Source: Rhodospirillaceae bacterium
GTDB lineage: Bacteria; Pseudomonadota; Alphaproteobacteria; Bin65
Length of the DNA: 64,000 nucleotides
Reading direction: 5' to 3'
NCBI GenBank assembly: GCA_028819475.1
Contig: JAPPLJ010000067.1
Span: 62,001-126,000, forward strand
The notes below the pieces were generated by a model. The model saw only the letters and a program-made list of their open reading frames with translations, made no database searches and had not been told where the DNA came from. Each line of letters opens with the position of its first letter. The first letter of the stretch is position 1. This document shows, piece by piece, positions 9,518 to 20,411 of this stretch. The translations under genes were made by a program, and so were the position numbers.

Positions 9518-10137
9518 TCGGCTCGCTGACCGGCCTGGTCGATCATGCCGGCAAGGACGAGGCCGTCATCGATGTCGGCGGCGTCGGCTATCTGGTCTTC
9601 GCCTCGGCCCGCACGCTGGATGCGCTGCCGCCGGCCGGATCCTCGGTCCGTCTGATGATCGAAACCCACGTCCGCGAAGACCATATCCATCTCTACGGCT
9701 TCGCCGAGCGGCAGGAGCGGGACTGGTTCCGGCTGCTGACGACCGTGCAGGGCGTGGGCGCGCGGGTCGCGCTGGCGCTCCTGTCGGTCCTGACGCCGGA
9801 CGCATTGGCCACCGCAATCGCGGCGCAGGACCGGGCCGCAATCGCCCAGGCCGAAGGCATCGGCCCCAAGCTGGCAGCGCGTATCCTCAACGAACTCAAG
9901 GACAAGGCCGGCGTGATCGGCGGCGATCCGCTGGCCGGCGAAATCGCGGGCGGCCGGCTGCCGGCCGGAACCGGCGCACCGCAGGGCGCAACTGCCGAGG
10001 CGGTCTCCGCGCTGGTCAATCTGGGCTACGGCCGCAGCGAGGCTTTCGCCGCGGTGAGCCGAGCTGCCGGCGATGCAGGGGACGACGCGACCGTCGAGCA
10101 GCTCATTCCGCTGGCCCTCAAGGACCTGTCCGGATAG
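9514..10137 (+). CDS. ruvA: Holliday junction branch migration protein RuvA
   Basis: DNA-binding subunit that holds the four-way junction for RuvB. The 207-residue protein begins [13 protein letters not shown], has the OB-fold domain to about residue 65 ([15 protein letters not shown]), helix-hairpin-helix motifs [14 protein letters not shown] and [19 protein letters not shown], and a C-terminal RuvB-contact domain with [12 protein letters not shown]. The ATG overlaps the ruvC stop. A longer in-frame extension exists but only reads through ruvC in the wrong frame. Confidence 0.97.
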   Translation: MIGSLTGLVDHAGKDEAVIDVGGVGYLVFASARTLDALPPAGSSVRLMIETHVREDHIHLYGFAERQERDWFRLLTTVQGVGARVALALLSVLTPDALATAIAAQDRAAIAQAEGIGPKLAARILNELKDKAGVIGGDPLAGEIAGGRLPAGTGAPQGATAEAVSALVNLGYGRSEAFAAVSRAAGDAGDDATVEQLIPLALKDLSG

Positions 10138-10147
10138 GCGGGGCACG

Positions 10148-11200
10148 ATGGCGAGCGAACAGGACACCCGCATGGTTTCCGGCGATTCGTCGGCCGTAGA
10201 AGGCGACGACCCGTCACTCCGGCCCGTGCGGCTCGACGACTTCGTCGGCCAGCGGGACATGCGCGCCAACCTGCGCGTTTTCGTCGAGGCGGCGCGCGCG
10301 CGCCGGGAGGCGATGGACCATGTCCTGTTTCACGGCCCGCCGGGCCTCGGCAAGACCACGCTTGCGCACATCGTGGCGCGCGAACTGGGTGTCGGGTTCC
10401 GGGGTACCTCCGGCCCCGTGATCGCGCGCGCCGGCGACCTGGCGGCGATCCTGACCAACCTTCAGCCCCGCGAAGTGCTGTTTATCGACGAGATCCACCG
10501 CCTCAATCCGGCGGTCGAGGAACTGCTCTACCCGGCCATGGAGGACTACCAGCTCGACCTGGTGATCGGTGAGGGGCCGGCCGCCCGCTCGGTGCGGATC
10601 GACCTGCCGCGTTTCACCCTGGTCGGCGCCACGACCCGGGCCGGCCTGCTCACCACGCCGTTGCGCGAGCGCTTCGGCATTCCGCTGCGGCTGGATTTCT
10701 ACGATGTCGACGACCTGGCCGTGATCGTGGCGCGGGCCGCGGCGCTGCTGAACCTGCGGCTGTCGCCGGACGGGGCGCGGGAAATCGCAGCACGCTCCCG
10801 CGGCACGCCGCGGATCGCGTCGCGGCTGCTGCGGCGGGTCCGGGATTTCGCCGCGGTCGACGGCGCCGCCGAGGTCGGCGCGGGGGAGGCCGATTCGGCG
10901 CTGGCGCGGCTCGATGTCGACAAGGCCGGCCTCGACCGCATGGACCATCGCTATCTGGCCTGCATCGCCGAAAAATACGGCGGCGGCCCGGTCGGGGTCG
11001 AGACGATCGCCGCCGTGCTCTCCGAGCAGCGCGACGCCATCGAGGATGTCATCGAACCCTATCTGGTCCGCGAAGGGCTGGTGCAGCGGACGCCGCGCGG
11101 CCGGATGCTGGCGACGGACGGGTGGAAGGCCCTGGGCATGACGCCGCCGCCCACGGCGCCCGATCAGTTCGAGCTGCTGGCGGGCGGACAGGATGACTGA
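10148..11200 (+). CDS. ruvB: Holliday junction helicase motor RuvB
   Basis: AAA+ hexameric motor that drives branch migration. The Walker A motif [10 protein letters not shown] starts at residue 63, Walker B is [12 protein letters not shown], sensor 1 is [20 protein letters not shown], and the C-terminal winged helix contains [17 protein letters not shown]. It is 350 residues from the ATG ten bases after ruvA; an upstream in-frame ATG inside ruvA was rejected. The end overlaps ybgC by eight bases, linking DNA repair and Tol-Pal genes in one transcription unit, as in many alphaproteobacteria. Confidence 0.97.
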   Translation: MASEQDTRMVSGDSSAVEGDDPSLRPVRLDDFVGQRDMRANLRVFVEAARARREAMDHVLFHGPPGLGKTTLAHIVARELGVGFRGTSGPVIARAGDLAAILTNLQPREVLFIDEIHRLNPAVEELLYPAMEDYQLDLVIGEGPAARSVRIDLPRFTLVGATTRAGLLTTPLRERFGIPLRLDFYDVDDLAVIVARAAALLNLRLSPDGAREIAARSRGTPRIASRLLRRVRDFAAVDGAAEVGAGEADSALARLDVDKAGLDRMDHRYLACIAEKYGGGPVGVETIAAVLSEQRDAIEDVIEPYLVREGLVQRTPRGRMLATDGWKALGMTPPPTAPDQFELLAGGQDD

Positions 11201-11774
11201 CGCCGGCGCAGTTCCGAACCCGGACCTTCCGGTCGGCCTGGCGACCGCCTCAGATCCCGTGCACGTTTTTCCGGTCCGCGTTTACTATGAGGATACGGAC
11301 GCCGGCGGCATCGTCTATTACGCCAACTACCTCAAATTTGCCGAACGGGCGCGGACCGAACTGCTGCGCCGGACGGGCCGGCAGCAATTCGACCTGCTGC
11401 GCGAGCAGGGCATCGGTTTCACCGTGCGCTCGTGCCGGGCCGAATACCTGGCGCCGGCGCGGCTCGACGACATTCTCGAAGTCCGCAGCACGGTAACCGA
11501 AGTGCTGGGCGCCAGCATGCGCATGAGCCAGGGAATCTGGCGCGGCGGCCAGCTGCTGTGCGATCTGCGTCTGCGGATCGCGGTCATGAACCGGGAAGGC
11601 CGGCCGACACGCATCCCGATCGACATCCGCAGGGCGTTGCAGTCCCGTGTCGTTCCATCGCCGTCAAGCGACGAAGAGGCGGGAGATCCGGGCTGCGGCG
11701 GCGCGCCGCCGGAGCCCCGGGCGCCGCAGGATTGCCACACTTCTGCGGTTGACCCGTCAACCGACCCAAACTGA
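11193..11774 (+). CDS. ybgC: Tol-Pal-associated acyl-CoA thioesterase YbgC
   Basis: Hot-dog fold thioesterase of the 4-hydroxybenzoyl-CoA type. The active-site segment is [19 protein letters not shown], with the catalytic Asp in EDTDAGG, followed by [11 protein letters not shown]. The core ends near residue 150; the last 45 residues are a Ser/Pro/Asp-rich tail not expected in the usual 130-150-residue family. Starting eight bases inside ruvB, it is first in the tol gene order. YbgC is thought to act on acyl-CoA or acyl-carrier substrates linked to phospholipid metabolism at the inner membrane. Confidence 0.93.
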   Translation: MTDAGAVPNPDLPVGLATASDPVHVFPVRVYYEDTDAGGIVYYANYLKFAERARTELLRRTGRQQFDLLREQGIGFTVRSCRAEYLAPARLDDILEVRSTVTEVLGASMRMSQGIWRGGQLLCDLRLRIAVMNREGRPTRIPIDIRRALQSRVVPSPSSDEEAGDPGCGGAPPEPRAPQDCHTSAVDPSTDPN

Positions 11775-11783
11775 CGTGCGATC

Positions 11784-12677
11784 ATGGACCTAACGATCCT
11801 TCCCGATCTGACGGCAATTCTGGATCCGGTGCAGACCTCCCTGGCTGCGCCGGCGACGGACGGTTCCGGCGCTCGGCTCGTGGAGTTGGCCCAGGCCACG
11901 GCGCCCGAAGGCGGCGCGGCGACGGACGAGGCCGCCAAGCTCGGCCAGGACCGCAAGGTCGTGCAGACGGACCTCGGCGGGGACGCGCCGCCGTCCGACG
12001 ATTTCTCGGTTCTGGCCGTGATCGAACGGGCCGACTGGATCGTCAAGGGCGTGATCGCCGTCCTGGTCGTCGCCTCGATCTGGTCCTGGGCCGTCATCTT
12101 CGAGAAACTGATGCTGCTGCACCGGATCAACGGCCGGGCGACCCGCTTCGAGAACCGGTTCTGGGCCGGCGGTTCGGTCGACGAACTCTATGCCGATGTC
12201 GGCGACCGGCCGAACAATCCGATGGCCGCCATATTCGCCGCCGCCATGCGGGAGTGGAAACGCTCGACCGGCGACGAGTCCGGCAACCGGTCGTTGCGCG
12301 GAAGCCTGGGCGACCGGATCGACCGGGTCATGCATGTCACGCTGACCCGGGAAATGAGCCGCTCGGAGCGTTTCCTCGGTTCGCTCGCGTCGATCGGGGC
12401 CACGGCGCCCTTCGTCGGCCTGTTCGGCACCGTCTGGGGCATCATGCGCGCGTTCCAGGACATCGCGATCCAGAAGAACACCAACCTGGCGACGGTGGCG
12501 CCGGGCATCGCCGAGGCCCTGTTCGCAACGGCGCTCGGGCTGCTGGCGGCGATTCCGGCGGTCGTGGCCTATAACAAGCTGTCGGGAGACCTGGACCGCT
12601 ACGCCCACCGGCTGGAAGGCTTCTCGGGCGAGTTCAGCGCGATCGTGTCGCGCGAACTCGACAACAGCGGAGGCTGA
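11784..12677 (+). CDS. tolQ: Tol-Pal motor protein TolQ with N-terminal extension
   Basis: Proton-channel subunit of the TolQ-TolR motor that energises outer-membrane constriction. The first membrane helix is near residues 88-107 (IAVLVVASIWSWAVIF), and the other two lie in the MotA/TolQ/ExbB domain (GATAPFVGLFGTVWGIM and ATALGLLAAIPAVVAYN). At 297 residues it is about 60-70 longer than most TolQ proteins because of a low-complexity acidic N-terminal extension (residues 1-75) with Ala-Thr-Glu-rich composition. A later start would need a codon within residues 70-80, where no Met occurs, so the extension may be real. Confidence 0.93.
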   Translation: MDLTILPDLTAILDPVQTSLAAPATDGSGARLVELAQATAPEGGAATDEAAKLGQDRKVVQTDLGGDAPPSDDFSVLAVIERADWIVKGVIAVLVVASIWSWAVIFEKLMLLHRINGRATRFENRFWAGGSVDELYADVGDRPNNPMAAIFAAAMREWKRSTGDESGNRSLRGSLGDRIDRVMHVTLTREMSRSERFLGSLASIGATAPFVGLFGTVWGIMRAFQDIAIQKNTNLATVAPGIAEALFATALGLLAAIPAVVAYNKLSGDLDRYAHRLEGFSGEFSAIVSRELDNSGG

Positions 12678-12679
12678 CA

Positions 12680-13108
12680 ATGGCAGCCGCACCGGTCCGG
12701 CGCGGGCGCGCACGCCGCAGCTACCAGCCGATGTCCGAGATCAATGTGACTCCGTTCGTCGATGTGATGCTGGTGCTCCTGGTCATCTTCATGGTGACGG
12801 CGCCCCTTCTGACGGTCGCCGTCCCGGTCGACCTGCCCAAGGCCAAGGCTGCCGCGATCGGCAAGCCCGACAAACCGCTGATCGTCAGCGTCCGGGCCGA
12901 TGGAACGGTCTTCCTGCAGGAAACGCGAATGGATACCGCAACCCTGATCGCGCGGCTGCGCGCGATCGCCCGGGTGCGCGACAATCCCCGGATCTTCGTG
13001 CGCGGCGACAAGGCGGTGCCCTACGGCCGGGTCATGCAGGTCATGAGTTCGATTTCGACCGCCGGCTTCCCGAAAGTCGCGCTCGTCGCAGAAGACGGCA
13101 AGGAATAG
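12680..13108 (+). CDS. tolR: Tol-Pal protein TolR
   Basis: ExbD/TolR-family partner of TolQ, 142 residues, with one membrane helix at about residues 26-45 that carries the proton-path Asp in VTPFVDVMLVLLVIFMV. The periplasmic domain shows the family LPKAKAAA...PLIVSVRADGTVFL pattern and ends in SISTAGFPKVALVAE. It starts two bases after tolQ, so the two are almost certainly co-translated. Confidence 0.95.
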   Translation: MAAAPVRRGRARRSYQPMSEINVTPFVDVMLVLLVIFMVTAPLLTVAVPVDLPKAKAAAIGKPDKPLIVSVRADGTVFLQETRMDTATLIARLRAIARVRDNPRIFVRGDKAVPYGRVMQVMSSISTAGFPKVALVAEDGKE

Positions 13109-13121
13109 GCGGCGGGCGGCC

Positions 13122-14336
13122 ATGCGCGGCATCCTCATTTCGGTCGCCCTGCATACGCTGGTCGTGCTCGCCGTGGCGCTCGGGCTGCCTTGGCTGACGA
13201 AGCCGCCGGCAAACGCGTCGCGCAACATAACTGTCGATATCGTCCGCCTGTCCGACATCACACGGACCAGCAAGGGCGAAAAACCGAAACCGGAGACCGA
13301 GCGCAAGCCGGACGCCGAGCGCGAAACCACGAAGAAGCCGGTGGCCCGCGACCGGAGCGCGGAAAAACCGCCGGTCGAGCCGGTACCGCCGAAACCCGCG
13401 CCGCCCAAGACGGCTGCAGCGAAGCCGAAACCTGTCGCACCGCCGAAGAAGACGCCGCCGCGGCCGGCGCGACCGAAGATCGCCAAACCCGCGCCCAGGC
13501 CCAAAGCCGCTCCGCCGAAGCGGGTCGAGATCGACCCCCGCGCCCTGCAGCGCCAGCCCGAGCGGCCGAAGAAGCCGGCGCCGGCGAAGAAACCGGCGCC
13601 CCCGAAACCCAAGCCCGTGGCGAAGCCGAAGAAGAAGCCGGCGACAAAACCGGTAAAGCGCGTCGCGAAACCGGCGCCGCAACCAGAGAAGCCGAAGACC
13701 GCACCGAAGAAACCCGAGCAAAAGGTGGCCAAGGCGAAGAAGGAACCGGAACGGAAACCGCCGAAGCCCGCCGAAAAATCCGCACCGGACAAAGAACTGG
13801 AGATTGATGCCCTGCCCCGATTGCGCCCGCCGGCGCCGCGCCCTGCAAAAAAGGCGACGCCGCCGAAAAAGACGGTGAAGAAACAGCTGGCCAGGACGGA
13901 TCCGCTGGACTCGGTTTTCAAAACCGTCGGCAAGCTGAAGAAATCGGTGGCGCAATCCGACCGCGACCGGACTGCGGCCCGGACGCCGGAGGGCGTAAAG
14001 GCGGCGGCGCGCAGCCTTCCGATGACCCTTTCGGAAATCGAGGCGGTCCGCCGGCAGATCCAGCCGTGCTGGAATTTCCCGGCCGGCGCGCAGGACGCCG
14101 GATCGCTGCGCGTCCTGATAAGGATCTGGCTCAACCGCGACGGTTCGGTGCGCGATGCGAAGGTGCTGGACCAGGGGCGCCTTGCAGGCAATTCGAAGCT
14201 TCGCGCCGCGGCCGACGCCGGCCTTCGCGCCGTCAACAATCCCAGATGCAGCCCGCTCAGGCTGCCGCCTGAAAAATTCGACCGATGGAAAGTGCTGACC
14301 ATCGACTTCGACCCGTCCAAATTGAAATCGGGGTAA
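13122..14336 (+). CDS. tolA: TolA, Pro/Lys-rich periplasm-spanning protein
   Basis: Links the TolQR motor to TolB/Pal. One N-terminal membrane helix ([19 protein letters not shown]) is followed by about 260 residues of Pro, Lys, Ala and Glu, then a C-terminal TonB/TolA-like domain from about residue 300 with [19 protein letters not shown] and the closing strand region. Classical TolA has a long Ala/Lys helix in its middle; this one is Pro-Lys-rich and looks more like TonB. The gene order tolQ-tolR-x-tolB fixes the identity. The low-complexity region is also GC-skewed, which generates many spurious open frames around it. Confidence 0.9.
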   Translation: MRGILISVALHTLVVLAVALGLPWLTKPPANASRNITVDIVRLSDITRTSKGEKPKPETERKPDAERETTKKPVARDRSAEKPPVEPVPPKPAPPKTAAAKPKPVAPPKKTPPRPARPKIAKPAPRPKAAPPKRVEIDPRALQRQPERPKKPAPAKKPAPPKPKPVAKPKKKPATKPVKRVAKPAPQPEKPKTAPKKPEQKVAKAKKEPERKPPKPAEKSAPDKELEIDALPRLRPPAPRPAKKATPPKKTVKKQLARTDPLDSVFKTVGKLKKSVAQSDRDRTAARTPEGVKAAARSLPMTLSEIEAVRRQIQPCWNFPAGAQDAGSLRVLIRIWLNRDGSVRDAKVLDQGRLAGNSKLRAAADAGLRAVNNPRCSPLRLPPEKFDRWKVLTIDFDPSKLKSG

Positions 14337-14338
14337 TC

Positions 14339-15670
14339 ATGCCGTTTCACCCGCCGATATCCCGTTTGTGCCGCCGGCTGGTCCTGGCCGGCCTGCTCGC
14401 CGCGATCGTGCCGGCCGCGGCCGGCGCCCAACTGATCATCCGGATCGACGATCCGAACTTCGAGCCGCTGCCCATCGCCATCGTGGCGCCGCAGGCTTCG
14501 GCCGGCGAAGAACGCACGACCGCGGAGCAGATCGCCGGCGTCGTGACCGGCAATCTCGAAAGGTCGGGCCTGTTTCGCGCGATCGATCCGGATGCCTTCG
14601 TCCAGCGCGACGGGTCAGAGGTGCTTGCGCCGCGGTTCAACGACTGGAAGGGGATCGGCGCCGACGCGCTGGTTACCGGCAGGGTCTTTCACCGGACCAA
14701 CGGCGACGTCCGGATCGAATTCCGCCTGTGGGACGTCTCGACTGGCCGGCAGCTGGTCGGTCGGGCCCTCGAGACGCGCCGGGTCAACTGGCGCCGGCTG
14801 GCGCACAAGATGTCCGACGCCATCTACCAGCGGCTCACCGGAGAAAGCGGCTATTTCGATACGCGGATCGTCTACGTCGCCGAATCCGGGCCTGTGCTGA
14901 GCCGGGTCAAGCGCCTGGCGATCATGGACCAGGACGGCGCCAACCACCGATACCTGACGAACGGCGAAAATCTGGTGCTGACGCCGCGTTTCGCGCCCTC
15001 GGTCCAGGAAATCACCTACCTGGAATTTGTCGGTCAGAAGCCGCGCGTCTACATCCTCGACATCGATACCGGGCAGCGCGAGATCGTCGGCGACTTCAAC
15101 GGCATGACCTTCGCGCCGCGCTTCTCGCCCGACGGTAACAAGATCGTCCTGTCCATGTCGCGCGACGGCAATGCGGAAATCTTCGCCATGGACCTGCGGA
15201 CGCGCGCCACCGAGCGGCTGACGAACCACCAGGCCATCGATACCTCGCCTTCCTTTTCGCCGGACGGATCCAAGATCGCCTTCGATTCCGACCGCAGCGG
15301 CCGGCAGAAAATCTATGTCATGAACGCCGACGGCAGCAGCGTGCGCAGGATCAGCAACCGGCCGGGCCGCTACGCGACGCCGGTGTGGTCCCCGCGCGGC
15401 GACCTGATCGCCTTCACCAAGATACTGGAGGGCGTATTCTACATCGGCGTGATGCAGCCGGACGGCGAAGGGGAGCGCATCCTGGCCCAGGGCTACCTGA
15501 CCGAGGGCCCGACCTGGTCGCCGAACGGAAGGGTGCTGATGTACTACAAGAAGCAGCGTGGCGGGACGGCGCAGTTGTATTCGATCGATCTGACCGGCAG
15601 GAACGAGCGGCTGGTCGAGACGCCTGTTTCGGCTTCGGATCCGGCATGGTCGCCGCTGCTGAAAAACTAG
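14339..15670 (+). CDS. tolB: Tol-Pal periplasmic protein TolB
   Basis: Periplasmic beta-propeller of the Tol-Pal system, 443 residues. It has a cleavable signal ([18 protein letters not shown]), an N-terminal TolB domain with [13 protein letters not shown] and [17 protein letters not shown], and at least four WD40-like blades with the [25 protein letters not shown] phrase. The ATG lies two bases after the tolA stop; a longer in-frame reading through tolA was rejected because the signal peptide begins here. Confidence 0.96.
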   Translation: MPFHPPISRLCRRLVLAGLLAAIVPAAAGAQLIIRIDDPNFEPLPIAIVAPQASAGEERTTAEQIAGVVTGNLERSGLFRAIDPDAFVQRDGSEVLAPRFNDWKGIGADALVTGRVFHRTNGDVRIEFRLWDVSTGRQLVGRALETRRVNWRRLAHKMSDAIYQRLTGESGYFDTRIVYVAESGPVLSRVKRLAIMDQDGANHRYLTNGENLVLTPRFAPSVQEITYLEFVGQKPRVYILDIDTGQREIVGDFNGMTFAPRFSPDGNKIVLSMSRDGNAEIFAMDLRTRATERLTNHQAIDTSPSFSPDGSKIAFDSDRSGRQKIYVMNADGSSVRRISNRPGRYATPVWSPRGDLIAFTKILEGVFYIGVMQPDGEGERILAQGYLTEGPTWSPNGRVLMYYKKQRGGTAQLYSIDLTGRNERLVETPVSASDPAWSPLLKN

Positions 15671-15827
15671 TTGCGCGCGGCGGCATTCGCTGTCGTGCGT
15701 CAATTGCTCCGCATTCGCATCCACGATGGTTTGCTGGCGGCGCAGGGAAACGTAGTAATGTTCGCAACGAGTCGATCCGGATCCGGCGAACCGGACAAGG
15801 ATCGCGATGGGTCGAGGAAATCACGTC

Positions 15828-16334
15828 ATGAAACTGAGACTTGCGTTGGTCGTGCTCGCGATCGGCCTCGCGTCCGTTAGCTGCAGCACGAAATCCAAGG
15901 ACAGCGCCGGGAGCAACCGGGTGAGCGAATCCGAACTGGCGCGGCCGGGACCCGGACGAAGCTGGCAGGATTATACCGCGCCATCCCGGAACGGTTACAG
16001 CGACCGCGTCTTCTTCGCTTACGACCGCTTCGATCTCGACGACGGCGCCCAGGCCACGATCCGGGCCTGGTCGGAATGGCTGCGCGCCCATGGCGATGCC
16101 AGCATCCTGGTCGAGGGACACGCCGACGAGCGCGGCACGCGGGAATACAATCTGGGCCTGGGTGCCAAACGGGCGACCGCCATTCGCGACATGCTGATCG
16201 CCCTGGGCGTGAGTGCCGGGCGCATCCGCACCGTCTCCTACGGCAAGGAACGGCCGGCGGTCGCGGGTGACGACGAAAGCGCCTTTCAGCAGAACCGGCG
16301 CGGCGTCGCCCGGCCCAGCACCGGCGGGGCATAG
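15828..16334 (+). CDS. pal: peptidoglycan-associated lipoprotein Pal
   Basis: Outer-membrane lipoprotein that anchors to peptidoglycan. Its OmpA-like domain has FAYDRFDLDD and the diaminopimelate-binding stretch VEGHADERGTREYNLGLG. I start at an ATG with GAGGAA eight bases upstream rather than at the ATG seven codons earlier. The signal peptide ends LASVSC (C19), but the residue three before the cysteine is Ser, not the usual Leu, so the lipobox is atypical. The C-terminus (NRRGVARPSTGGA) also departs from the usual hydrophobic last strand. A 157-bp gap after tolB suggests an extra promoter. Confidence 0.92.
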   Translation: MKLRLALVVLAIGLASVSCSTKSKDSAGSNRVSESELARPGPGRSWQDYTAPSRNGYSDRVFFAYDRFDLDDGAQATIRAWSEWLRAHGDASILVEGHADERGTREYNLGLGAKRATAIRDMLIALGVSAGRIRTVSYGKERPAVAGDDESAFQQNRRGVARPSTGGA

Positions 16335-16372
16335 CGTCCCCGGCAGAAGCCGAAGCGAAAGGCGCTGCGGCA

Positions 16373-17269
16373 ATGACGGCGAGGCAAGGCGCCTGCCGGG
16401 CGGCGATCGCCCTTTTGGTCGGCCTCGGCTCGGCCGTGGGCCCTTCCCTGCCGGTGGCGCAGGCGCAGGTGTCGCGCGCCGACGTCGACGATCTGAGATT
16501 TCGGCTCCGCCGCCTCGAGCGGGACTTCAACGCGCTGCGGGGTGGCGACCGGGACATCCCCTCGTCCCTGGCGACCCGGTTCCAGAACCGGCTGAACCAG
16601 ATGGAACGGACGATCCAGAGCCTCACCGACAGAGTCGAGGACCTGATCCATCGCGTTGAAAAGCTGGAGAAGGAGCGCAAGACGTTCGAGACCGACACCG
16701 ATTTCCGCCTCGGCCGGCTGGAAAAGCGAGGCGGCGTGAAAGCGGACGCAGAACGCTCGAAACCGGCGCCTGCGGACGTTGCCGGTCTCAAGCAGGACAG
16801 CGCAGGGCAAGACGGCACAGGTGCGGACAGCGCCAGGAAGGAGCCGGCGGTGGCTTCGGCGCCATCCATCCTGCCGCCCGGCAAGGAGATCGAGCAATAC
16901 AGGTTTGCCATCGGCGAATTGCGGCAGGCGCGCTACGACCGGGCCGCCGAAGCGTTCCAGGAATTCCTGCGCCGCCATCCCAAGGGCCGGTTCGCCGGAA
17001 ACGCCTACTACTGGCTGGGCGAAACATATTACGCGCAACAGAATTACCGGCTGGCGGCCATCCGCTTCGCTGACGGTTTCAAGAAATTTCCCAAGCACCC
17101 CAAGGCGCCGGACAATCTGTTGAAACTCGGAATGTCCATGGCGCATCTCAAGAAGACCAAGGAAGCCTGCGCGAGCTGGGCCGAGTTGAAGCGCCGCTAT
17201 CCGTCTGCGCCGAGCTATGTCAAACGCAAGGCGGCCCAGGAACGGAAGAAGCTTGGCTGCCGGGTCTGA
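16373..17269 (+). CDS. cpoB: Tol-Pal-associated coordinator CpoB (YbgF)
   Basis: Periplasmic protein that couples the Tol system to peptidoglycan synthesis. It has a signal peptide (AAIALLVGLGSAVGPSLPVAQA), a coiled coil at about residues 35-105 (RLRRLERDFNALR, RVEDLIHRVEKLEKER), a variable linker, and three tetratricopeptide-like repeats from about residue 175 (YRFAIGELRQARYDRAAEAF, NAYYWLGETYYAQ, PDNLLKLGMSMAHL). The 298-residue length fits. Its 3' end overlaps the tilS gene. Confidence 0.94.
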   Translation: MTARQGACRAAIALLVGLGSAVGPSLPVAQAQVSRADVDDLRFRLRRLERDFNALRGGDRDIPSSLATRFQNRLNQMERTIQSLTDRVEDLIHRVEKLEKERKTFETDTDFRLGRLEKRGGVKADAERSKPAPADVAGLKQDSAGQDGTGADSARKEPAVASAPSILPPGKEIEQYRFAIGELRQARYDRAAEAFQEFLRRHPKGRFAGNAYYWLGETYYAQQNYRLAAIRFADGFKKFPKHPKAPDNLLKLGMSMAHLKKTKEACASWAELKRRYPSAPSYVKRKAAQERKKLGCRV

Positions 17270-18404
17270 CCCGGTCCCTAACCCGGTCGGGGCTGCGGAA
17301 TTTGCTCGCCTGATCGGGCAGCTGGGCCCGTTCGAACCCGCACCGCATCTTGCCGTCGCCATTTCCGGCGGCCGCGACAGCCTCGCCCTCGGCCTCCTGG
17401 CACATGACTGGGCCGCCGCCAACAACGGGCGCATCACCGGCCTGATCGTCGATCACGGCCTGCGCCGTGGCTCCGCCGGCGAAGCGGCCCGGACGCACGA
17501 GACGCTCGACCGGTCGGGCATTGCCGCCGTCATCCTGAAAGCATCGGGCCGGCCGCGGAAGAACCTTCAGGCCTGGGCGCGCGCCGCGCGATACACCTTG
17601 ATGGAAGACTGGTGCCGGAGCGCCGGCGTGCTGCACCTGCTGATGGCGCATCAACGCAACGACCAGGCGGAAACCGTGCTTGCCAACCTGACGCGCAACA
17701 CGGGCGTGCAGGGCATGGCCGGCATGGCCGCCGTGCGCGAGCTTCCGGCATGCCGGATCCTGCGACCCCTGCTTGTCGTACCGCGCGGCCGGCTAACGGC
17801 GACCCTGGAAGCCCGGAACGTCGCCTGGATCGACGATCCGTCGAACCGGGACCGGCGTTTCCGCCGCGTCCGCCTGCGCGAACGACTGGATCGCGGCCGC
17901 GAAGGCCCGGAGCTGGCGGCGCGGGCGGTAGCCGCCGGAAGGGCGCGGCAATGTTTCGATCGCCGGGTGGCCGAATTGCTCGCGGCCTCGGTCTTTCCGG
18001 ACAACCAGCAGGCCGTGCTCGACCGCACGGCGTTGCGGCAGGCCGAGCCGGAAATCGCCGCCGCCGCCGTCGCCGCCCTGATCCACTGGACCGGCAACGC
18101 GCCGGCGCCGCCGCGGACGGAACGGCTGGCCGGCCATGTGCGCTGGCTGTGCGGCGAGGCCCGGCTCGGCCGCAGAACGATCGGGGGATGCGCCGTCCGG
18201 CTGGAAGGCGGCCGGGCGATACTGGCCCCCGAACCCGGGCGGTCGAAGGACGGTGCGCGCCACGGCGAGAGGACGGACCGCCCTGCCCTGGCGCCTGCAG
18301 CGTTCGAGCCCGCCGTCCCGGCGACGGCGCCGGGCGCTGCCGATGCGCCGTTTCCGCCGGTTGCGTCTGCTGGACTCGATCCCACATTCCCTTATCTTGA
18401 ATAA
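17217..18404 (+). CDS. tilS: tRNA(Ile)-lysidine synthase TilS
   Basis: ATP-dependent enzyme that converts C34 of the CAU-anticodon isoleucine tRNA to lysidine. The PP-loop motif [10 protein letters not shown] is the decisive feature, followed by [29 protein letters not shown] and [10 protein letters not shown]. Two starts are possible: the ATG given, 53 bases inside cpoB, or a TTG at 17253 with GGAAGAAG directly upstream. The TTG gives a more normal N-terminus and I think it is the likelier start. The C-terminal third is Ala/Pro-rich and weakly conserved. Confidence 0.92.
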   Translation: MSNARRPRNGRSLAAGSDPVPNPVGAAEFARLIGQLGPFEPAPHLAVAISGGRDSLALGLLAHDWAAANNGRITGLIVDHGLRRGSAGEAARTHETLDRSGIAAVILKASGRPRKNLQAWARAARYTLMEDWCRSAGVLHLLMAHQRNDQAETVLANLTRNTGVQGMAGMAAVRELPACRILRPLLVVPRGRLTATLEARNVAWIDDPSNRDRRFRRVRLRERLDRGREGPELAARAVAAGRARQCFDRRVAELLAASVFPDNQQAVLDRTALRQAEPEIAAAAVAALIHWTGNAPAPPRTERLAGHVRWLCGEARLGRRTIGGCAVRLEGGRAILAPEPGRSKDGARHGERTDRPALAPAAFEPAVPATAPGAADAPFPPVASAGLDPTFPYLE

Positions 18405-18463
18405 ACGGTCCGCCGTCGGATGCGCGCCCGTCACAAGCCCCAATCTTCGAAAGGCGTGGCTTC

Positions 18464-20407
18464 GTGAATAATTTCGGCAGAAATCTCGCCATGTGGCTGG
18501 TGATCGGCGTGTTGCTGATCGCCCTGTTCAACCTGTTTCAGGGCGGTTCCAACCGGAACGCGGCGAGCGAGATGTCTTATTCCGAATTCATCGGCCAGGT
18601 GGATGGCGGCAATGTCCGGGAGGTCGTAATCCAGGGCGAGAAGATCAAGGGCGTCCTGCGCAGCGGCCGGACCTTCGAAGTGACCAGTCCGGCGGACCCG
18701 AAGCTGGTCGAGCGGCTGATCGACAAGAAGGTCGGCGTCCGGGCCGAGCCGAAGGACAAGGAGATGCATCCGCTGCTCTCCATCTTCGTGTCCTGGCTGC
18801 CGATCATCCTGATCATCGCCGTGTGGATCTTCTTCATGCGGCAGATGCAGTCGGGGACCGGCCGGGCCATGGGCTTCGGCAAGTCGCGCGCGCGCCTGCT
18901 GACCGAGCGCACCGGCCGGGTCACGTTCGAGGACGTTGCCGGCATCGAAGAGGCGAAGCAGGAAGTCGAGGAGATTGTCGAGTTCCTGCGCGATCCGCAG
19001 AAATTTCAGCGCCTGGGCGGCAAGATTCCCAAAGGCGTGCTGCTGGTCGGCCCGCCGGGCACCGGCAAGACGCTGCTCGCCCGGGCGATCGCCGGCGAGG
19101 CCAACGTGCCCTTCTTCACCATTTCGGGCTCTGATTTCGTCGAGATGTTCGTCGGCGTCGGCGCCAGCCGGGTGCGCGACATGTTCGAGCAGGGCAAGAA
19201 GAATGCGCCCTGTCTGGTCTTCATCGACGAAATCGACGCCGTCGGCCGCCATCGTGGCGCAGGTCTCGGCGGCGGCAACGACGAGCGCGAGCAGACGCTC
19301 AACCAGCTGCTTGTCGAAATGGACGGCTTCGAGGCCAACGAAGGCGTCATCCTGATCGCCGCCACGAACCGGCCGGACGTGCTGGACCCGGCCCTGCTGC
19401 GTCCGGGCCGGTTCGACCGGCAGGTCGTGGTGCCCAATCCGGACATCGCCGGGCGCGAGAAGATCCTGAAGGTCCACATGCGGCGCATTCCGCTCGGACC
19501 GGATGTCAACGCCTCGGTAATCGCCCGCGGCACGCCGGGCTTCTCCGGCGCCGATCTCGCCAATCTGGTGAACGAGGCGGCGCTGCTCGCCGCGCGCAAG
19601 AACAAGCGGGTCGTCGGCATGCTGGAGTTGGAGGAGGCCAAGGACAAGGTCCTCATGGGCGCCGAACGCCGCTCCATGGTGATGACCGAGGAAGAGAAGG
19701 AAATGACCGCCTATCACGAGGCCGGCCATGCCCTGATCGCCGTGCACCAAGAATATCACGACCCGCTGCACAAGGTGACGATCATCCCGCGCGGCCGCGC
19801 CCTCGGCGTGACCATGTCGCTGCCCGAACGGGACAAGTACGCCTATGCCGAGCGCGAATTGAAGGCGAAGATCGCGATGACCTTCGGCGGCCGGATCGCC
19901 GAGGAGCTTATCTACGGCAAGGACGCGGTCACGACCGGCGCGACCAACGATATCCAGCAGGCGACCAACCTGGCGCGCAAGATGGTCACCGAGTTCGGCT
20001 TCTCCGACAAGCTGGGGCCGCTGCGCTACGAGGATAACCAGGAGGAGGTCTTCCTCGGCCATTCCGTGACCCAGCACAAGAACGTCTCCGACAAGACCGC
20101 CGAAACGATCGACAACGAGGTCCGCCGGCTGGTCGAGGAAGGCGAAGCCACGGCACGCGAGATCCTGACCGAGTATATCGACCAGCTGCACTCCCTGGCG
20201 AACGCCCTGCTGGAATTCGAGACCCTGAACGCCGTGGAGATCGACCAGCTCCTGAGGGGCGAGAAGATCGTCCGGCCGGACGAGAGCGAAGAGGCCCAAG
20301 CGGCCCGCGAAGCCGGCCGGCCCCGCCGGACCAGCGTGCCGACCAGCAGCCGGCCGGAACCCGAAGGCGGCCCCGGCGGCGGTATGGAGCCGGAACCGCA
20401 GACCTGA
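18464..20407 (+). CDS. ftsH: ATP-dependent zinc metalloprotease FtsH
   Basis: Membrane-bound AAA+ protease. Two membrane helices (residues 8-25 and about 104-124) flank a small periplasmic domain. Walker A GPPGTGKT is at 196-203, the pore loop [17 protein letters not shown] and [21 protein letters not shown] follow, and the zinc site is H418-EAGH. The start is GTG 59 bp after tilS. The 647-residue length is normal; the Pro/Gly-rich tail after residue 610 is variable in the family. The tilS-ftsH order is conserved in proteobacteria. Confidence 0.97.
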   Translation: MNNFGRNLAMWLVIGVLLIALFNLFQGGSNRNAASEMSYSEFIGQVDGGNVREVVIQGEKIKGVLRSGRTFEVTSPADPKLVERLIDKKVGVRAEPKDKEMHPLLSIFVSWLPIILIIAVWIFFMRQMQSGTGRAMGFGKSRARLLTERTGRVTFEDVAGIEEAKQEVEEIVEFLRDPQKFQRLGGKIPKGVLLVGPPGTGKTLLARAIAGEANVPFFTISGSDFVEMFVGVGASRVRDMFEQGKKNAPCLVFIDEIDAVGRHRGAGLGGGNDEREQTLNQLLVEMDGFEANEGVILIAATNRPDVLDPALLRPGRFDRQVVVPNPDIAGREKILKVHMRRIPLGPDVNASVIARGTPGFSGADLANLVNEAALLAARKNKRVVGMLELEEAKDKVLMGAERRSMVMTEEEKEMTAYHEAGHALIAVHQEYHDPLHKVTIIPRGRALGVTMSLPERDKYAYAERELKAKIAMTFGGRIAEELIYGKDAVTTGATNDIQQATNLARKMVTEFGFSDKLGPLRYEDNQEEVFLGHSVTQHKNVSDKTAETIDNEVRRLVEEGEATAREILTEYIDQLHSLANALLEFETLNAVEIDQLLRGEKIVRPDESEEAQAAREAGRPRRTSVPTSSRPEPEGGPGGGMEPEPQT

Positions 20408-20411
20408 TGTC

